A DNA stretch of 43,680 nt, taken from positions 277,675 through 321,354 of the forward strand of contig JBNGIO010006333.1 of assembly GCA_049999805.1 (NCBI GenBank), read 5' to 3'. The stretch's first letter is position 1. Every line of letters begins with the position of its first letter. The translations under genes were made by a program, and so were the position numbers. The stretch comes from Folioceros fuciformis (lineage: Eukaryota > Anthocerotophyta > Anthocerotopsida > Anthocerotales). The notes below the pieces were generated by a model. The model did not search any database, was not told the DNA's origin, and worked only from the letters and a program-made list of their open reading frames with translations. Of this stretch, positions 21,457 to 32,313 are shown in pieces.

Positions 21457-23664
21457 TCACAGACTCGACGACTTTGCGATTTTCTCCACTAATCTCGTCA
21501 CCTCAACGTAAACCTGTTGTCTCTCGGGGTGCTGCCTATCATTTGCGGAAAAAACATGTACTTGTTCATCACACTCCATCCAGGTCAGGCCAGGTTCTTT
21601 TGCTGTACAAATCTTCAAGGTTTCTGACACCAGAGCCGCTTTTTCATCCAGCCTGCCGGCAGCTTCGTAGATGTTTGAAAGCTGAACATGTGGGGCAACA
21701 TTGGTTGGATTCAGGTCCAAGATGGCCTCGAATGCACGTCGTCCGATCTCCACGTTGTTGTGAGTCCGGCAGGCTCCAAGCAAGGAAGTCCATAATGCGA
21801 TATGGGGTTGCATGGGAAGCCTGTTGATGAAGTCCTCGGCCTCCTCCAGCTTTCCACATCGCCCAAGAAGGTCTGCCATACACACGTAATGCTCCAGTTC
21901 TGGAGTAATGCCAAAGTCTGCTGACATGGATCGCAGCAAGCAGAGCCCGTCAGCAACTAATCCTGCATGGCTACAAGCAGTGAGCAAACAGGTGAACGTA
22001 ATCTTGCTGGGGCGCAAGCTCTCCCGTCGCATTTGCTGAAACAGATGTAGGGCACGTTGTGCGTTTCCATGCATGGCATATCCCTGGATCATGCAATTCC
22101 AAGAGACTGTGTCTGTTTTTGCTGATTTGTTGAAGACTCTACAGGCATCGTCCAGGCTCCCGCATTTTGCATACATGTCAATCAGGGAATTGCACACCTG
22201 AATATCTGCCTCAAATCCACCTTCCACAACAAAGGTATGAATTAGCTTCCCTTGACTTAAGGAAGTGGCACTGGAGCATGCATTGAGTGCAGCAATAAGT
22301 GTGACTTTGTCAGGCTTCATCCCCTCCTCTTGCATTTGTCTGAAGAGATGCAACACCACCTGTGCGTCTCCATACTGAGCGTATCCCACTATCATCGTAG
22401 TCCATGTCACTTGATCGCGCACCAGGAGCTCGTAAAAAACCTTCCGTGCATCCTCCAGATTCCCGCACTTGGTGTACATGTCGATAAGGCAGTTGCAGAC
22501 GAAGACGTCTGAAGTGAGGCCCATGTTTGCTGCCTGGGCATGAAGCAGCTTACCATGTCCTAGAGCAGTCACACTGGCGCATGCTTTCAGGACAGTGACC
22601 AGTGTGACCTGATCCGGCTGCATGCCTGTCTCTAGCATTTGCTCATAAATCTTCAGTGCATCCTCACATCGACTTTCTTGCGAATATCCTGAAATCATCG
22701 CAGTCCATGCCACCAAATCCTTCGTATCCAATACATCAAACACCTCCTGTGCCATCTTTAGCTCGGCACATTTGCAATACAAGGCGATCAGTGAGCTGCC
22801 AACAACGAGGTCCAGCTCCCAACATCTTCCCAGAATGTAAGCATGGAGTAGCCGGCCCTGTTCTAATGCTGCCACTTTGCAGCAAGCTTTCAGCATGCTC
22901 AAGACTGTGACCTTGTTCGGCTTCATGCCCTCTACTTGCATGCCCACGAACAGGTCCAATGCTCCTTGATCATCCCCTTGCCGAGCGTAGCCTCCAATCA
23001 TCGCAGTCCATGCAATCAAATCCTTCGTCGGCAATCTGTCAAACACCTTGCGTGCATCTGACAGGTTACCACACCTCGCATACATGTCTATGAGTGCGCT
23101 CCCAACAAACATATTTGAGCCAAACCCACTGACCCTGGCGTCCGCTTCAACCAACCTGCCTGCGGTCAGTGCCTTCGCACAAGAGCAAGCTCTAATAGCC
23201 GCAACAAATACGTAGTCATTAAGCTTCACATCTGACACTCGCAGTTGGCTATACAGCCATATAGCCTGGTGTCCGAATCCATGTTTGACACATGCAGAAA
23301 TGATGGCAGCCCATGCATATGCTCCTGGTGCTCGCAGGTTGTCAAACACTTGGGCCGCTTCTTGCAGCCTTCCGCAAACAGCATATAAACAAACAAAATG
23401 ATCACCCAGAGCCCCATCCCGTTCATAGCCATTTTGGACGATCAGAGCGTGCACTTGTCTGCCAACAACCACATCTTTCAGTCTGATGCAGCCCTGCAAA
23501 AGTCGACCCAACGTTGCGACAGAAACGTGGAGCCCTTGTTGGCTGAGCCTCTCGAGACGTTGATAGGCTTCACTCAACTTCCCCTGGTCACACAGGCTGC
23601 TGAAATCCCCAAATGACTCCGGAGATTGAAGACTAGTTGCCCCTCTGCCAATACCAAACATCAT
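21457..23664 (-). CDS. PLS-class pentatricopeptide repeat protein, E/E+ type (PPR2)
   Basis: Single-exon gene of about 735 residues from the ATG at 23664. PLS repeats fill most of it, for example 'DMYARCGNLSDARKVFDRL', 'DLIAWTAMIGGYARQGDDQ' and 'DMYAKCGSLDDACRVF'. The C-terminus has E motifs ('LTACSHAGLVADGLCL', 'HYVCMADLLGRCGKLEEAE', 'ALWTSLLGACRTHNNVEIG') and a degenerate E+ ('EPGLTWMECDEQVHVFSAN'). It has no DYW deaminase domain. The expected role is as an organelle C-to-U editing specificity factor. The N-terminus 'MMFGIGRGATSLQSPES' is not a clear transit peptide. An ATG-initiated Arg/Ser-rich frame just upstream (24004-23693) could supply one through a missed intron or lost base, but that is unproven. 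It lacks the recent internal duplications of PPR1. Confidence 0.93.
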   Translation of the reverse strand: MMFGIGRGATSLQSPESFGDFSSLCDQGKLSEAYQRLERLSQQGLHVSVATLGRLLQGCIRLKDVVVGRQVHALIVQNGYERDGALGDHFVCLYAVCGRLQEAAQVFDNLRAPGAYAWAAIISACVKHGFGHQAIWLYSQLRVSDVKLNDYVFVAAIRACSCAKALTAGRLVEADARVSGFGSNMFVGSALIDMYARCGNLSDARKVFDRLPTKDLIAWTAMIGGYARQGDDQGALDLFVGMQVEGMKPNKVTVLSMLKACCKVAALEQGRLLHAYILGRCWELDLVVGSSLIALYCKCAELKMAQEVFDVLDTKDLVAWTAMISGYSQESRCEDALKIYEQMLETGMQPDQVTLVTVLKACASVTALGHGKLLHAQAANMGLTSDVFVCNCLIDMYTKCGNLEDARKVFYELLVRDQVTWTTMIVGYAQYGDAQVVLHLFRQMQEEGMKPDKVTLIAALNACSSATSLSQGKLIHTFVVEGGFEADIQVCNSLIDMYAKCGSLDDACRVFNKSAKTDTVSWNCMIQGYAMHGNAQRALHLFQQMRRESLRPSKITFTCLLTACSHAGLVADGLCLLRSMSADFGITPELEHYVCMADLLGRCGKLEEAEDFINRLPMQPHIALWTSLLGACRTHNNVEIGRRAFEAILDLNPTNVAPHVQLSNIYEAAGRLDEKAALVSETLKICTAKEPGLTWMECDEQVHVFSANDRQHPERQQVYVEVTRLVEKIAKSSSL

Positions 23665-24336
23665 AATGAGACCGGCTGGGAAGAGTCGTACATCAACACC
23701 ATCCTTCCGCACTGTGCAAATTGCACAGAGTCCGTAAACAACGCTGTACCTGTCCGAACCGAAAGGAATACCTCACTCCACTTGCCGCCCCAAACGCAGT
23801 AGGCAATCGTGGCAGCTTTAATCCATCACACACATCGGCTGCATGACGCGCTTGCGAGTAGCAGGTCCGTGAACCATTGCCTACAACACACATTCCAGAC
23901 TGGTGTCGTGACTCGGAGAACGGTCGAGACCGTCTCCTGAACTTAGACCACTCAGGTGGTCTGATCCAGCTTTTGCCGCAGGCTATGAGTTGTGATCTAG
24001 CCATGGGCGAGAAGCCAGAGGCTTGAAGGATTCAATACAGATGCATGCCGAAAGTACTGAAGGCGGAGCATGGGTGCGAACTTGGACAGACGGCTATCGC
24101 GTAGAAAGTCACCTAATAATTTGCCAGGTCACGGCCGAAGGTGGAGAGGACTTTAACGCGGACATTAAGTAGCTGAGACTCATGCACAAATTGCAAGAGC
24201 GGAGTGCCCGGCTACGTCAAGCAGCGGAGCACAGCTTTTGTACAAGGCAAACTCGCCAACAGAACCGTGCTCAACTTCTAGCACAGTGCTTCTCCTAATA
24301 TACATGTACAGCGGAAGGGACAGGAACGCAACACGG
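23665..24336. other. Intergenic region upstream of PPR2
   Basis: PPR2 promoter and the 3' flank of the SNM1-type gene. An ATG frame at 24004-23693 on the minus strand is Arg/Ser-rich at its start and overlaps the PPR2 frame by about 20 bases. It could be a mis-framed transit-peptide exon or chance. Confidence 0.45.
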
Positions 24337-26272
24337 TCACATGGGCTCCGTCTTCACCCTTACAGCATGGTACGTCCCATTGGTGTTCTTCAACAATGCT
24401 CCCGGTACTGGCTGCAACACTGGTTTCTGGTCTGCCCAAGCAAGTTCCTCCTTCACCGAGGATCCTGAGGACTGATACGTTGTCACTAGAGGTAGGCTTG
24501 CCAAGGCGGTGCTCGTACGTTGCAATGGATCTTCCTCTTCCAGAGATGCTAGCAGCTGCGTGCCTCCCCTTTTCCTTCGGGACCGATAAAATGTAGTCGA
24601 TCTCTGGCGCCTGTAGAGCCACACCTTGGTGCACTTGGTCTTCAGAGATGCGGTGGTCGACTTTCTCACATTCGCCTTTGCCGTCTCCATGATCCTGAAT
24701 TGCCTCAGAGCAGCAGCTGGAGAGACATCCTGTTCCAGATTCGACTCCTTCAGCAGACAACGAAAATGCCGAGCTGGGTCTGTGTCAATACTTGTTGCGG
24801 ATGGCACCATACCAACAACCATCTTGGGTTTCACTATCCTAAGAAAAAAGCCCAGCTCTGAAAAGGAGCAGTGCAGAGAGTACTTAATGATGTGAATGCT
24901 CCCAGACACTCCATCGGGGCCAACAGAGCACTTGCAATGCTCCAGCTTTCTGGACTGACCCGACCCGCCCTTCACCGGATGGCTTGGGAGTTTCTCAGAA
25001 GTTGGCTTCGCTGATCGGTCCCTACCATCAGAGTCGCAGGTTTGTTCCTCACACTGCGTGCTGACATCCCAACAGCTTGGCCTGCACAGACATATGCAAC
25101 CAGTAGGAAGAATTCCAATGGTTGGTCGAACCATACTATTCAGGATTTGCAATGTCTCTCCCGACATGCTGTAACGTGGCACAGCACGAATGCGGGTGAC
25201 TGTGGAATCAGTTGTGAAAACATCGGGCAGTCCAAGTAGCCGCATAGTTTTCAAGCGCTCAGGCCAGACACAAATCTACAGAAGATGAAAGCGCATGCCA
25301 ATCAGTGAAAACAAACTGACATGACCAGAACGTTGTGAAACAGCCCCGCAAACTATGCCTTTTGTGGCATAGTTTGCAAGTTGTGGAGCGGTTTAAACAG
25401 GGTACAAAGGGCACAGGCTGAACAAGAGAGAACCTTGGTACTGAATGCCTCAGCTATCTTCACAAGCAGCTCCTCCTTGCCGAGTGAGTCAACCCCAACA
25501 ACTATGTCATGGTGGGGATGGTTGGCAACAACCTCAATAACCTGAAAGTATAGAAGAGAGGGAGCATCAAAAGCTGCAGCAACTCAACCTTCCCAGGTAC
25601 TGGTTCCGGTTCTAGAGTATGGATACATGTACTTCATGGACTGAATCACGGGCACTGGAACGGGAATTTAGCAAGACGACCTGCCGCAGAGCCACATTCC
25701 GGGGAGGAAATTTGAAACGAGGATGACAGAACGTGTTGTCAAGATAGAGCCGATCCACTGACCCTCCGTCGAGGGCAGTCAGCAGTTGCTCCATACCTTT
25801 GTCGGACTCTTCCTCTGCATCCCACCTAAAGTCGCCTGTGTGCAGTACGCAACCGAAATCCCCACGAAACAGGAACATCACGGCTCCTGGAAAAACCACG
25901 TCACACACTCTCACCTTCACTTCCCGGGCTCTGGCATCAATGAAACAGCCCTCCTCCACCCCTTTCCCGCAGAGCAGAAACCCAATTACCAGGGCAGTGA
26001 TTGGCCGAAATAGGCGTCACCTCGAGCGACCGAGGCTCGCCATCCTGCTGGGGAACGGACAGGCAAGCTGTGCTCCCGACTTCCAGAACGTGCACCAGGG
26101 TGTCATCAAAACCCTGGAACTTGGTGAGCAGCAGGCCAGCACTGACATCGGAGCAATAAATAGGACCCCGCTTCCAGCTGGAAGACAGCCCATTCGTATG
26201 ATCTGCGTGCATATGCGTGAGGAAGTACAATTGGCTATCGCAGCGCCACTGGTCCACTGCAAACAGCCCCAT
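24337..26272 (-). CDS. SNM1/Apollo-type metallo-beta-lactamase/beta-CASP DNA nuclease
   Basis: Four exons: 26272-25990, 25886-25681, 25541-25434, 25275-24337; about 511 residues, all phases consistent. The start resembles Apollo (SNM1B), 'MGLFAVDQW', and is followed by the HxHxDH metal motif 'FLTHMHADHTNGL' (His20, His22, Asp24, His25). Then come 'ISANHCPGAVMFLF' (His92), 'LHTGDFRWD' (Asp113), the beta-CASP part 'VDRLYLDNTFCHP' and 'DIVVGVDSLGKEELLVKI', and the late His motif 'HIIKYSLHCSFSEL' (His334). All metal ligands expected for an active nuclease are visible. Relatives are 5' exonucleases acting in interstrand-crosslink repair and telomere end processing in the nucleus. The last 150 residues are basic and low in family motifs. 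Divergent from the phosphatase gene across about 1.2 kb. Confidence 0.92.
25348..25377. repeat. Perfect 12-bp hairpin within an intron
   Basis: GCAAACTATGCC and GGCATAGTTTGC separated by TTTTGT, in the third intron (25433-25276) of the SNM1/Apollo-type gene. Confidence 0.8.
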
Positions 26273-27438
26273 CTCCTCGCCCACCAAATCCCCAGATCAG
26301 CGGCCCCTCCCCGGCAGCAGCGCACCCATAACAATTCGACAAAACCCGTACTTTTCCTCCGCTACACTGCCGCAAACACGATGCTCTTCCTCTGTCCTTC
26401 CCTCCCGCCACAGGGTTCCTACCTGGCTTACCGACACTCGCTCTCCCCAGATTCTGCCTCTTCTCCAGGACCGAATACCTATCTCCCAACAGCCTGAAGC
26501 CCCTCCAGATGCAAAACCATAACAGCAGGGCGCGGCAGGGTAAGCAGGCTGGGAGGATGGGATACTCGGGGATCCTCAACCAGCAGTTGTGCGTACTTCG
26601 AACAGCGAACAGAAGCAGAAGCAGAAGTAACACCAGCAACCAGTGTTCAACCTCGGTTAAACAGACACTTTAAACCCTAAACCCAGGCCTGCGGTCAGGT
26701 TAGAGCTCGGAAGTCCATCCTCAATGAACCTGTCAACTGTCAAGACCATAGGTACGTCGAGTACACAGCATTGGGAGCTTGCTGATTGGCCGATCCATGG
26801 CCCGCCCTTCTTGCTTGGTTTACAGTCAATCAGCAGCTCGAGCTCCATCTCTTGGAGCGATAGCGCACGGCGTTTTCGTGTCCAGACTTGCTCAACACGG
26901 CGTCACAATCCCCCGTCGCTGTGCTCCCTTCAATACGGCGTGTTCGTGAATCGTGAAGTGTGGATTTGAGATGGGCCAGAACTGTCGCTTCCTGCGGCGC
27001 GGACGAGACGCTGCTTCTCCCTCGATTGCGTCCTTCTCTGAGTGTCTTTGTGTGTGAATTTCTCACCCGATTCCGACGGAATCGATCCCGAGCCTGTCAA
27101 GTCGTGTCGTCTTACGAGTCTGGGAACAAATGTACATTTATGCACACTTTGGACACCGCCGGAACAGCGGATATCCTGCAACGGGTTCCTGGACACGTGT
27201 CAGGTGTAAAAGCCTTGCCCCCGTAGACACGGTTGCGATCTGTTCCAGCCCTCGTCTCTGCGAGCCCGCATCATCTGCGAAGTGAGACTGTGAGGAGGAA
27301 GGGTGTGCGCTCCGTTGTGTTCCAGAAGCCTCCTTGCTGGGCGAGCGTCGATTCCACCTTGCCATCTCCATCGCCGTCGCCCTCGCCCTCGCCATTGCCA
27401 TCGCCGTCGCCAGCCCACTTGGCGGGAGTGGTGGGACA
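26273..27438. promoter_or_regulatory. Divergent (head-to-head) promoter region, SNM1-type gene / phosphatase gene
   Basis: The two genes are transcribed away from each other with about 1.17 kb between start codons and no gene between, so the segment should hold both promoters and 5' UTRs. An imperfect CGCCAT/CGCCGT/CGCCCT repeat at 27361-27415 lies just upstream of the phosphatase ATG. Confidence 0.5.
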
Positions 27439-29802
27439 ATGTGGATCGGGAACGGTTGGAAGACGCCACGGCCGGTGTTGCTACCTCTGCTGCTCTTATC
27501 TTCGCTTCTTCTGTCAGCATGTGAGTTGCTGCGATGCGCATTCCGGGAGATTGTAACCTGCCTGTGACGGTTTGCTCTCGGGGGTGGTGCTGGGACGGGA
27601 TTCTCCCAGCTGCTTGTGGGATTGTTGATGGTACGGGAGTTTTTGGATTGGACTCAGAGAGCAAGGGTTTGCGAGCTGACCTGATTGCTGCTTTGCTTCT
27701 GTGCGTCTCAGGGACTCGGGTGGATGGACAGATTCTGGACCCTGACAGTCCTTACAGCGGGTATCAGACCGAGTATACCCGGCCCGCTGCTGATCTTGAC
27801 CTAAGCTTGGACGAGCCTGACATCCAGCCGAATCCGCTGGGAGGTCCGGAGCAGGTCGGCTTCTGTTGGCTGTGCTTGTGGCCTCCTGCCAGGGACTTCA
27901 AGCCACGGGATTGTGAGCTCTTGCGTTTGTGTGGTGCAGGTCTTCTTATCGCTGGCGGATATGACGGGAACGGCTTTCACTGTCAGCTGGTCGAGCAATG
28001 CGACGATGGAATCCGTGGTGCTGTTCTCGGAAACCCCTGATTCGTATGAGAGACAAGCTTATGGAATTTCTCTTCGCTACAAATACGCGGATTACACATC
28101 AGGCAACCTTCACCATGTCACATTAACTGGACTTCAGGCAAGCAGATGTTGCAGGTTGCTCTTGATTTTTCTCTTTGACCTTCCATGTGATGCCATGCCA
28201 TGCCATGCCATGCCACTGACAAGACCGAACTTGTGCTTCAGTATAACACCCTTTATTATTACAAGATAGGGGTTTCTGAACAGAAGTACCTGACGTTTAC
28301 AAGCCACTTCACAACACCTCCAGCTCCCGGGCTTGACTCTACCGTCAAGTTCTCAATCGTAGGTGAGTTTTGTTGTCTTTCCTGCTCGGATGCTTTCTTG
28401 CAGATCGTTAGCCTGGGGAACAAGACGAGAAACAGAAACGAAGGCAAATGAGCCAGGTTGAGGCGATGCTCGTTGGTATGATTGCAGGGGATCTTGGTCA
28501 GACGTACTCGTCAAATAAGACCTTAAGTCATCTTATTAACAGCGGGGGTCAGTTCCTGCTGAACGTGGGAGACTTCTCTTACGCTGACGGATATCAGCCA
28601 CGATGGGACACATGGGGTCGCATGATGACCCCTTATAGCAGCCGAGTTCCTTGGTTCTTCACATATGGAAACCACGAAATTGAGTTTGATCAAAAAGCTG
28701 TAAGTCTGAACGCTGGCTACTGCTCAAATGATGCTGACCTCTTACACAGATTCTCCTGGGGCACCTCTGAAATACCACTCCTGATTATACAGCCATTTCA
28801 TGCTGTTGGCAGGGAGCTGGCGAGCCTCATGAGGGATTTCTGTCAGCGAACAGTCGATTCTCTGCACCTTGGGAAAGCAGCGGTGGCGTAAGCCCCATAT
28901 ACTCGTCTTGCAACATTGGTCCCGCCCACGTTATCTCCCTCAATTCCTACATATCTCTTTCCAAGTACAGTCCTCAATATCAGTGGCTCGAGGTTGGATC
29001 CACGAATCCCCGCTTTCCTCCCCCCCACTAACCTAGAGATTCGCTTTGGCATCCTTATCTTCCGTTTCCCATGTTTTTCAGCACGACCTGGCGAAGGTGG
29101 ACAGGTCTGTGACACCTTGGGTCTTCATCATCACCCACTCTCCCTGGTACAATACGTATCGCGCCCACTTTATGGAAGGAGAGGTGCCCCGAACTGGCGT
29201 GGAGTACTTCGTCCGAAAGTACAGGGTGGATGCAGTCTTCGCTGGGCACGTCCATGCTTACGAGCGGTTTGTGAGTGTCTCGATTCCCCAGACTTGCGTC
29301 AGTTCAGGCCGGCAGGTGACGCCCTTCCTCCCCAGTCTCCTTACTGTCCTTTTCCTTGTGGTGTGGGCCCCCAGAAACGCGTCTATTACTACAAGGAAGA
29401 TCCCTGCGCTCCTGTGTACATTACAATTGGGGACGGTGGCAACCGCGAAGGTCCAGAAACAATGTAAGTGCACGTGGTATTCTCTCTCCTCCTCCTCTCC
29501 TGATGTTTTATGTCCTTGTGGCCCATTGACCGGTATGTTTCCGGAAATGCTGCAGTTTCCAGGTGAATCCGCAACCATCCTACTCGATCTATCGGGAAGG
29601 GAGCTTCGGGTTCGGGACTCTGGAGATATTCAACCACACCACGGCACTGTTCCTATGGCACCGCAGCCAGGAGCAGCAGGATGTGGTGGGCGACGCCTAC
29701 ATTCTAGACAACCTGGGCTTCCACGGTGGAAGCTGTGGAGAGCCCGCTGCTCCCCGTGAGCCCTTTTACCCCGAGGCCGATGAGGCCTTGTTGGCACTCT
29801 GA
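27439..29802 (+). CDS. Secreted purple acid phosphatase (plant high-molecular-weight type)
   Basis: Nine exons: 27439-27520, 27712-27854, 27940-28137, 28242-28362, 28488-28699, 28834-28992, 29082-29270, 29375-29463, 29556-29802; about 479 residues. A signal peptide ('[16 protein letters not shown]') is followed by the N-terminal fibronectin-like domain ('[15 protein letters not shown]', '[15 protein letters not shown]'). All five metal-binding blocks are present: 'GDLG' (Asp183), 'VGDFSYAD' (Asp210, Tyr213), 'YGNHEIEF' (Asn243), '[10 protein letters not shown]' (His324) and 'GHVHAYER' (His361, His363). The purple-colouring Tyr is kept. Relatives hydrolyse phosphomonoesters in wall, apoplast or vacuole and help scavenge phosphate. 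The third intron begins GC rather than GT. The acceptor before 28834 is the least certain junction. Ends in 'YITIGDGGN' and a long C-terminal block. Confidence 0.93.
28191..28215. repeat. TGCCA pentanucleotide microsatellite, five copies
   Basis: Uninterrupted (TGCCA)5 inside the third intron of the phosphatase gene, about 26 bases before the splice acceptor. Confidence 0.9.
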
Positions 29803-30640
29803 GGGATCATCAGCCTGGTCTTGAAACACACGTTTGCACCATTTCTTCCACGCCCATGGATATGTACGGTAGTAGGCAAGAGTGCACCACATTTGGTTGG
29901 GAAAACATTCTTTGTGAAGGATTAAATTATTGGTGAAAACAGTGAAAGATAAGTGACTAGCATTGGCAGCTAGGCATTGGTAGCCTCAGATCTTGGATAT
30001 ACAGGACCTCGTGCAGCGACAGAGCAAAGGCACATCCTCCTGTACCGTCGACACGAGGACGACAGAAACCGGGCGGCCAAGGCTGCACGTCCTTAGGAAT
30101 TTGCCAAGTGGCTTGCCTTGCGCAGCCTGCCAATGCAGAGCCAGGAATAGAGAAAGATCCACTGGTAAATATTGGCGTTTCGTCAACGCTCGGGAAAAGC
30201 AGGTAAGTGGAGTCCGCATGTATAAGTAAGGGCATGGTGCTCAGCCGCAGTCAAGTCCACAAGCCCGAGCCGTGTTGAACGACGACAGAAGCGACAATAG
30301 GCGACTCCCCATTGCCAGCACCGCTTTTCATTCATATTGCTCTCTCCTTCACGACGCTTCCATTCGCACCGCCTCCATTCCCGCCGCATCCTTCACTACC
30401 GCTTCCATTCGCACCGCCTCCATTCCCACCGCATCCTTCAATACCGTTTCCACGATTCCATTCCATCCCCTCCCCGCCTCTTCTGTCCCTTCCCATTGCG
30501 CAACGGCCCTATCCGAAATCCACAGTCCCCGTGCACCGAGGACGCAGCGAGGAGAAAGTTTGAAACCGGCGCGGACAGCAGATTGCTTGCTTGGCTTTAA
30601 ATTGCGAGTTCGTCCAGCTGTGAGCATCGAACGCACGGAC
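29803..30640. other. Intergenic region between the phosphatase and DUF3455 genes
   Basis: Contains the phosphatase 3' flank and the DUF3455 promoter, with a 45-bp duplication at 30356-30445. No gene that I can support. Confidence 0.55.
30356..30445. repeat. 45-bp tandem duplication, two copies
   Basis: Copies 30356-30400 and 30401-30445 differ by two visible substitutions. Each is itself made of a CATTC(G/C)CACCGC sub-motif. Lies about 200 bp upstream of the DUF3455 start codon. Confidence 0.9.
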
Positions 30641-31977
30641 ATGGCCGGCAGGAAGCTCACCTCCGAGTTCGCGCTCAGCCTATGGCTCCTCGTCCTCCTC
30701 TTCTCCTCCGCCGCTGCGCAGAGCGACACCACGAGTGCGGTCGCGGTTCCTGCGGGATTCGAGTACGTGGAGTGGACTCAAATGTTCCTGTCTCGCCTGG
30801 TTTTCTTGACGCCACCCGGCCGCTGATCCTGGAATGGCTTGACGATGTTGTCAGAACGATTCTTCAACTTCGTGCATCGGGGGACCAAATCTACAAGTGC
30901 GTAGCCTCCGGTTCCTCGTACAACTGGACACTCCAAAGAGCCAGAGCTGAGTTGTATTCGAAAGACTTGACAGACAACACACGCTTAGGAAATCACTACT
31001 TCCTGCCGCGCCCCGACGGACTGGGAGGTAGGCCCTCGTGGAAGCTCGACGCAACGGACAAGTTTCCCGCCAGCACCGTCACAGGTATGTGTAGCTGCAC
31101 ACGCCTATCCATTCTCGGTTCAGACCTCCCAGACGCAAGCTTCATGAACTGAATTCAAATTATGATGGTAAATCCTTGCGGCCTTGTGCAGGAAGACTGA
31201 ATGCCACCAAGCCCAATGGCCCCGGCGACATCGCGGATCTGCTGCTGGAAGCTACCTCGCAGTCGGGGACGGGCCCGCTCAGCCAGACCGCATACATCCA
31301 GAGGTTGGACAGCAAAGGTGGTTTGCCTCCTTCCACAGGCTGTTCCAGCCCGGCGCATAAGGGCAGAATGCACTCGAGCCCCTACACTAGCACCTACGTC
31401 TTCTCCAAGATCTCAGCCACGCCCCCCCTGTCCCAGCCACCCACCACGCCGGGTCTTCCCAGCAAGCCCCAGCTCGCCGTCTTCGGCCTCGGCCAGGCGC
31501 ACTATTTCTACAACGGGACGACCTGGTTGATCTTCAACGCCACGGCCGACTTGTTCGTCCGGCCAGGAGGCTCGCAGGTAGGCCGGTTTTTCTTCCTGCC
31601 GCAGCCGGACGCGTTGGGGGGCCAGCCCACCTTCGAGCTCTTCATGCCCGCCATCTCCGTCACCGGCAAGATCGTGCAGCAGTTTACGAGCTCACCGACG
31701 GACGTCCACTGGCTCTTGTTGAACACCACGTCCGCAAATCCCAGGTGAGAGCAACGTTTCTATATGCCTTCTTGCCGTGATCGTAAGTGCACGACGCTGT
31801 TTAGGGTCGCATCTGAACCGGTGTACGATTCTTCATTGCAGCGACTTGTCAAGGATCGTGACTCACATCAGTAGGCTGTCCACAAGAGGAGGAATTCCGC
31901 CACCCGCATCCCAGCCAGCCGAGACGGGGGACACATTTTTGTCTCCTTACTCTGCGGTCTACTGGTTCTTCTCATAG
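30641..31977 (+). CDS. Secreted two-repeat DUF3455 protein
   Basis: Four exons: 30641-30762, 30855-31084, 31192-31744, 31842-31977; 346 residues, all junctions in phase. Signal peptide 'LSLWLLVLLFSSAAAQS', then 'VAVPAGFETILQLRASGDQ'. The first DUF3455 repeat has 'QIYKCVASGSSYNWTLQRA', 'GNHYFLPRPDGLGGRPSWK' and 'ASTVTG'. A middle segment follows, with 'GDIADLLLEATSQSG' and 'SSPYTSTYVFS'. A second, diverged repeat is visible as 'AHYFYNGTTWLIFNATAD', 'RFFFLPQPDALGGQPTF' and 'AISVTGKIV'. It ends 'SPYSAVYWFFS'. Several Asn-X-Ser/Thr sites suggest glycosylation in the secretory route. DUF3455 is a family I know mainly from fungi and some bacteria. Its function is unknown and the 'malate dehydrogenase' label sometimes used for it is not supported here. 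Confidence 0.85.
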
Positions 31978-32313
31978 TCAAAGCACTGATCCCCGACTCA
32001 TCATGTCAGATTCATGCTTGAGAAGAAGCCAGTTCTGAACGATCTCCATGTGACCCGGCGTTTCCAGCGCAGTCCAACCTGTCGTCATTTTTCTGCAATA
32101 AACGGATTCAATTGATGATTCTCTATCGTGAGTGTCCCAACTTGAAAGTGGTCTGCATTGATGTATCACTGCTGCAACCCTTTGATCTCCTGACTCTGGT
32201 TAAGGAGTGAGTCCACACTCCTGCAGCGTTTGATGCGATCGCAAAAGGTCCCATTGAACGCAATTTTCTCGTTCAAATAAAACCTGCGTGTAAGTTTCAT
32301 GATTCGTTTCCTG
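31978..32313. other. Convergent intergenic region
   Basis: The 336 bases between the 3' ends of the DUF3455 gene (+) and the TRAX gene (-). Only terminator and polyadenylation sequence would be expected. Nothing further seen. Confidence 0.5.
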
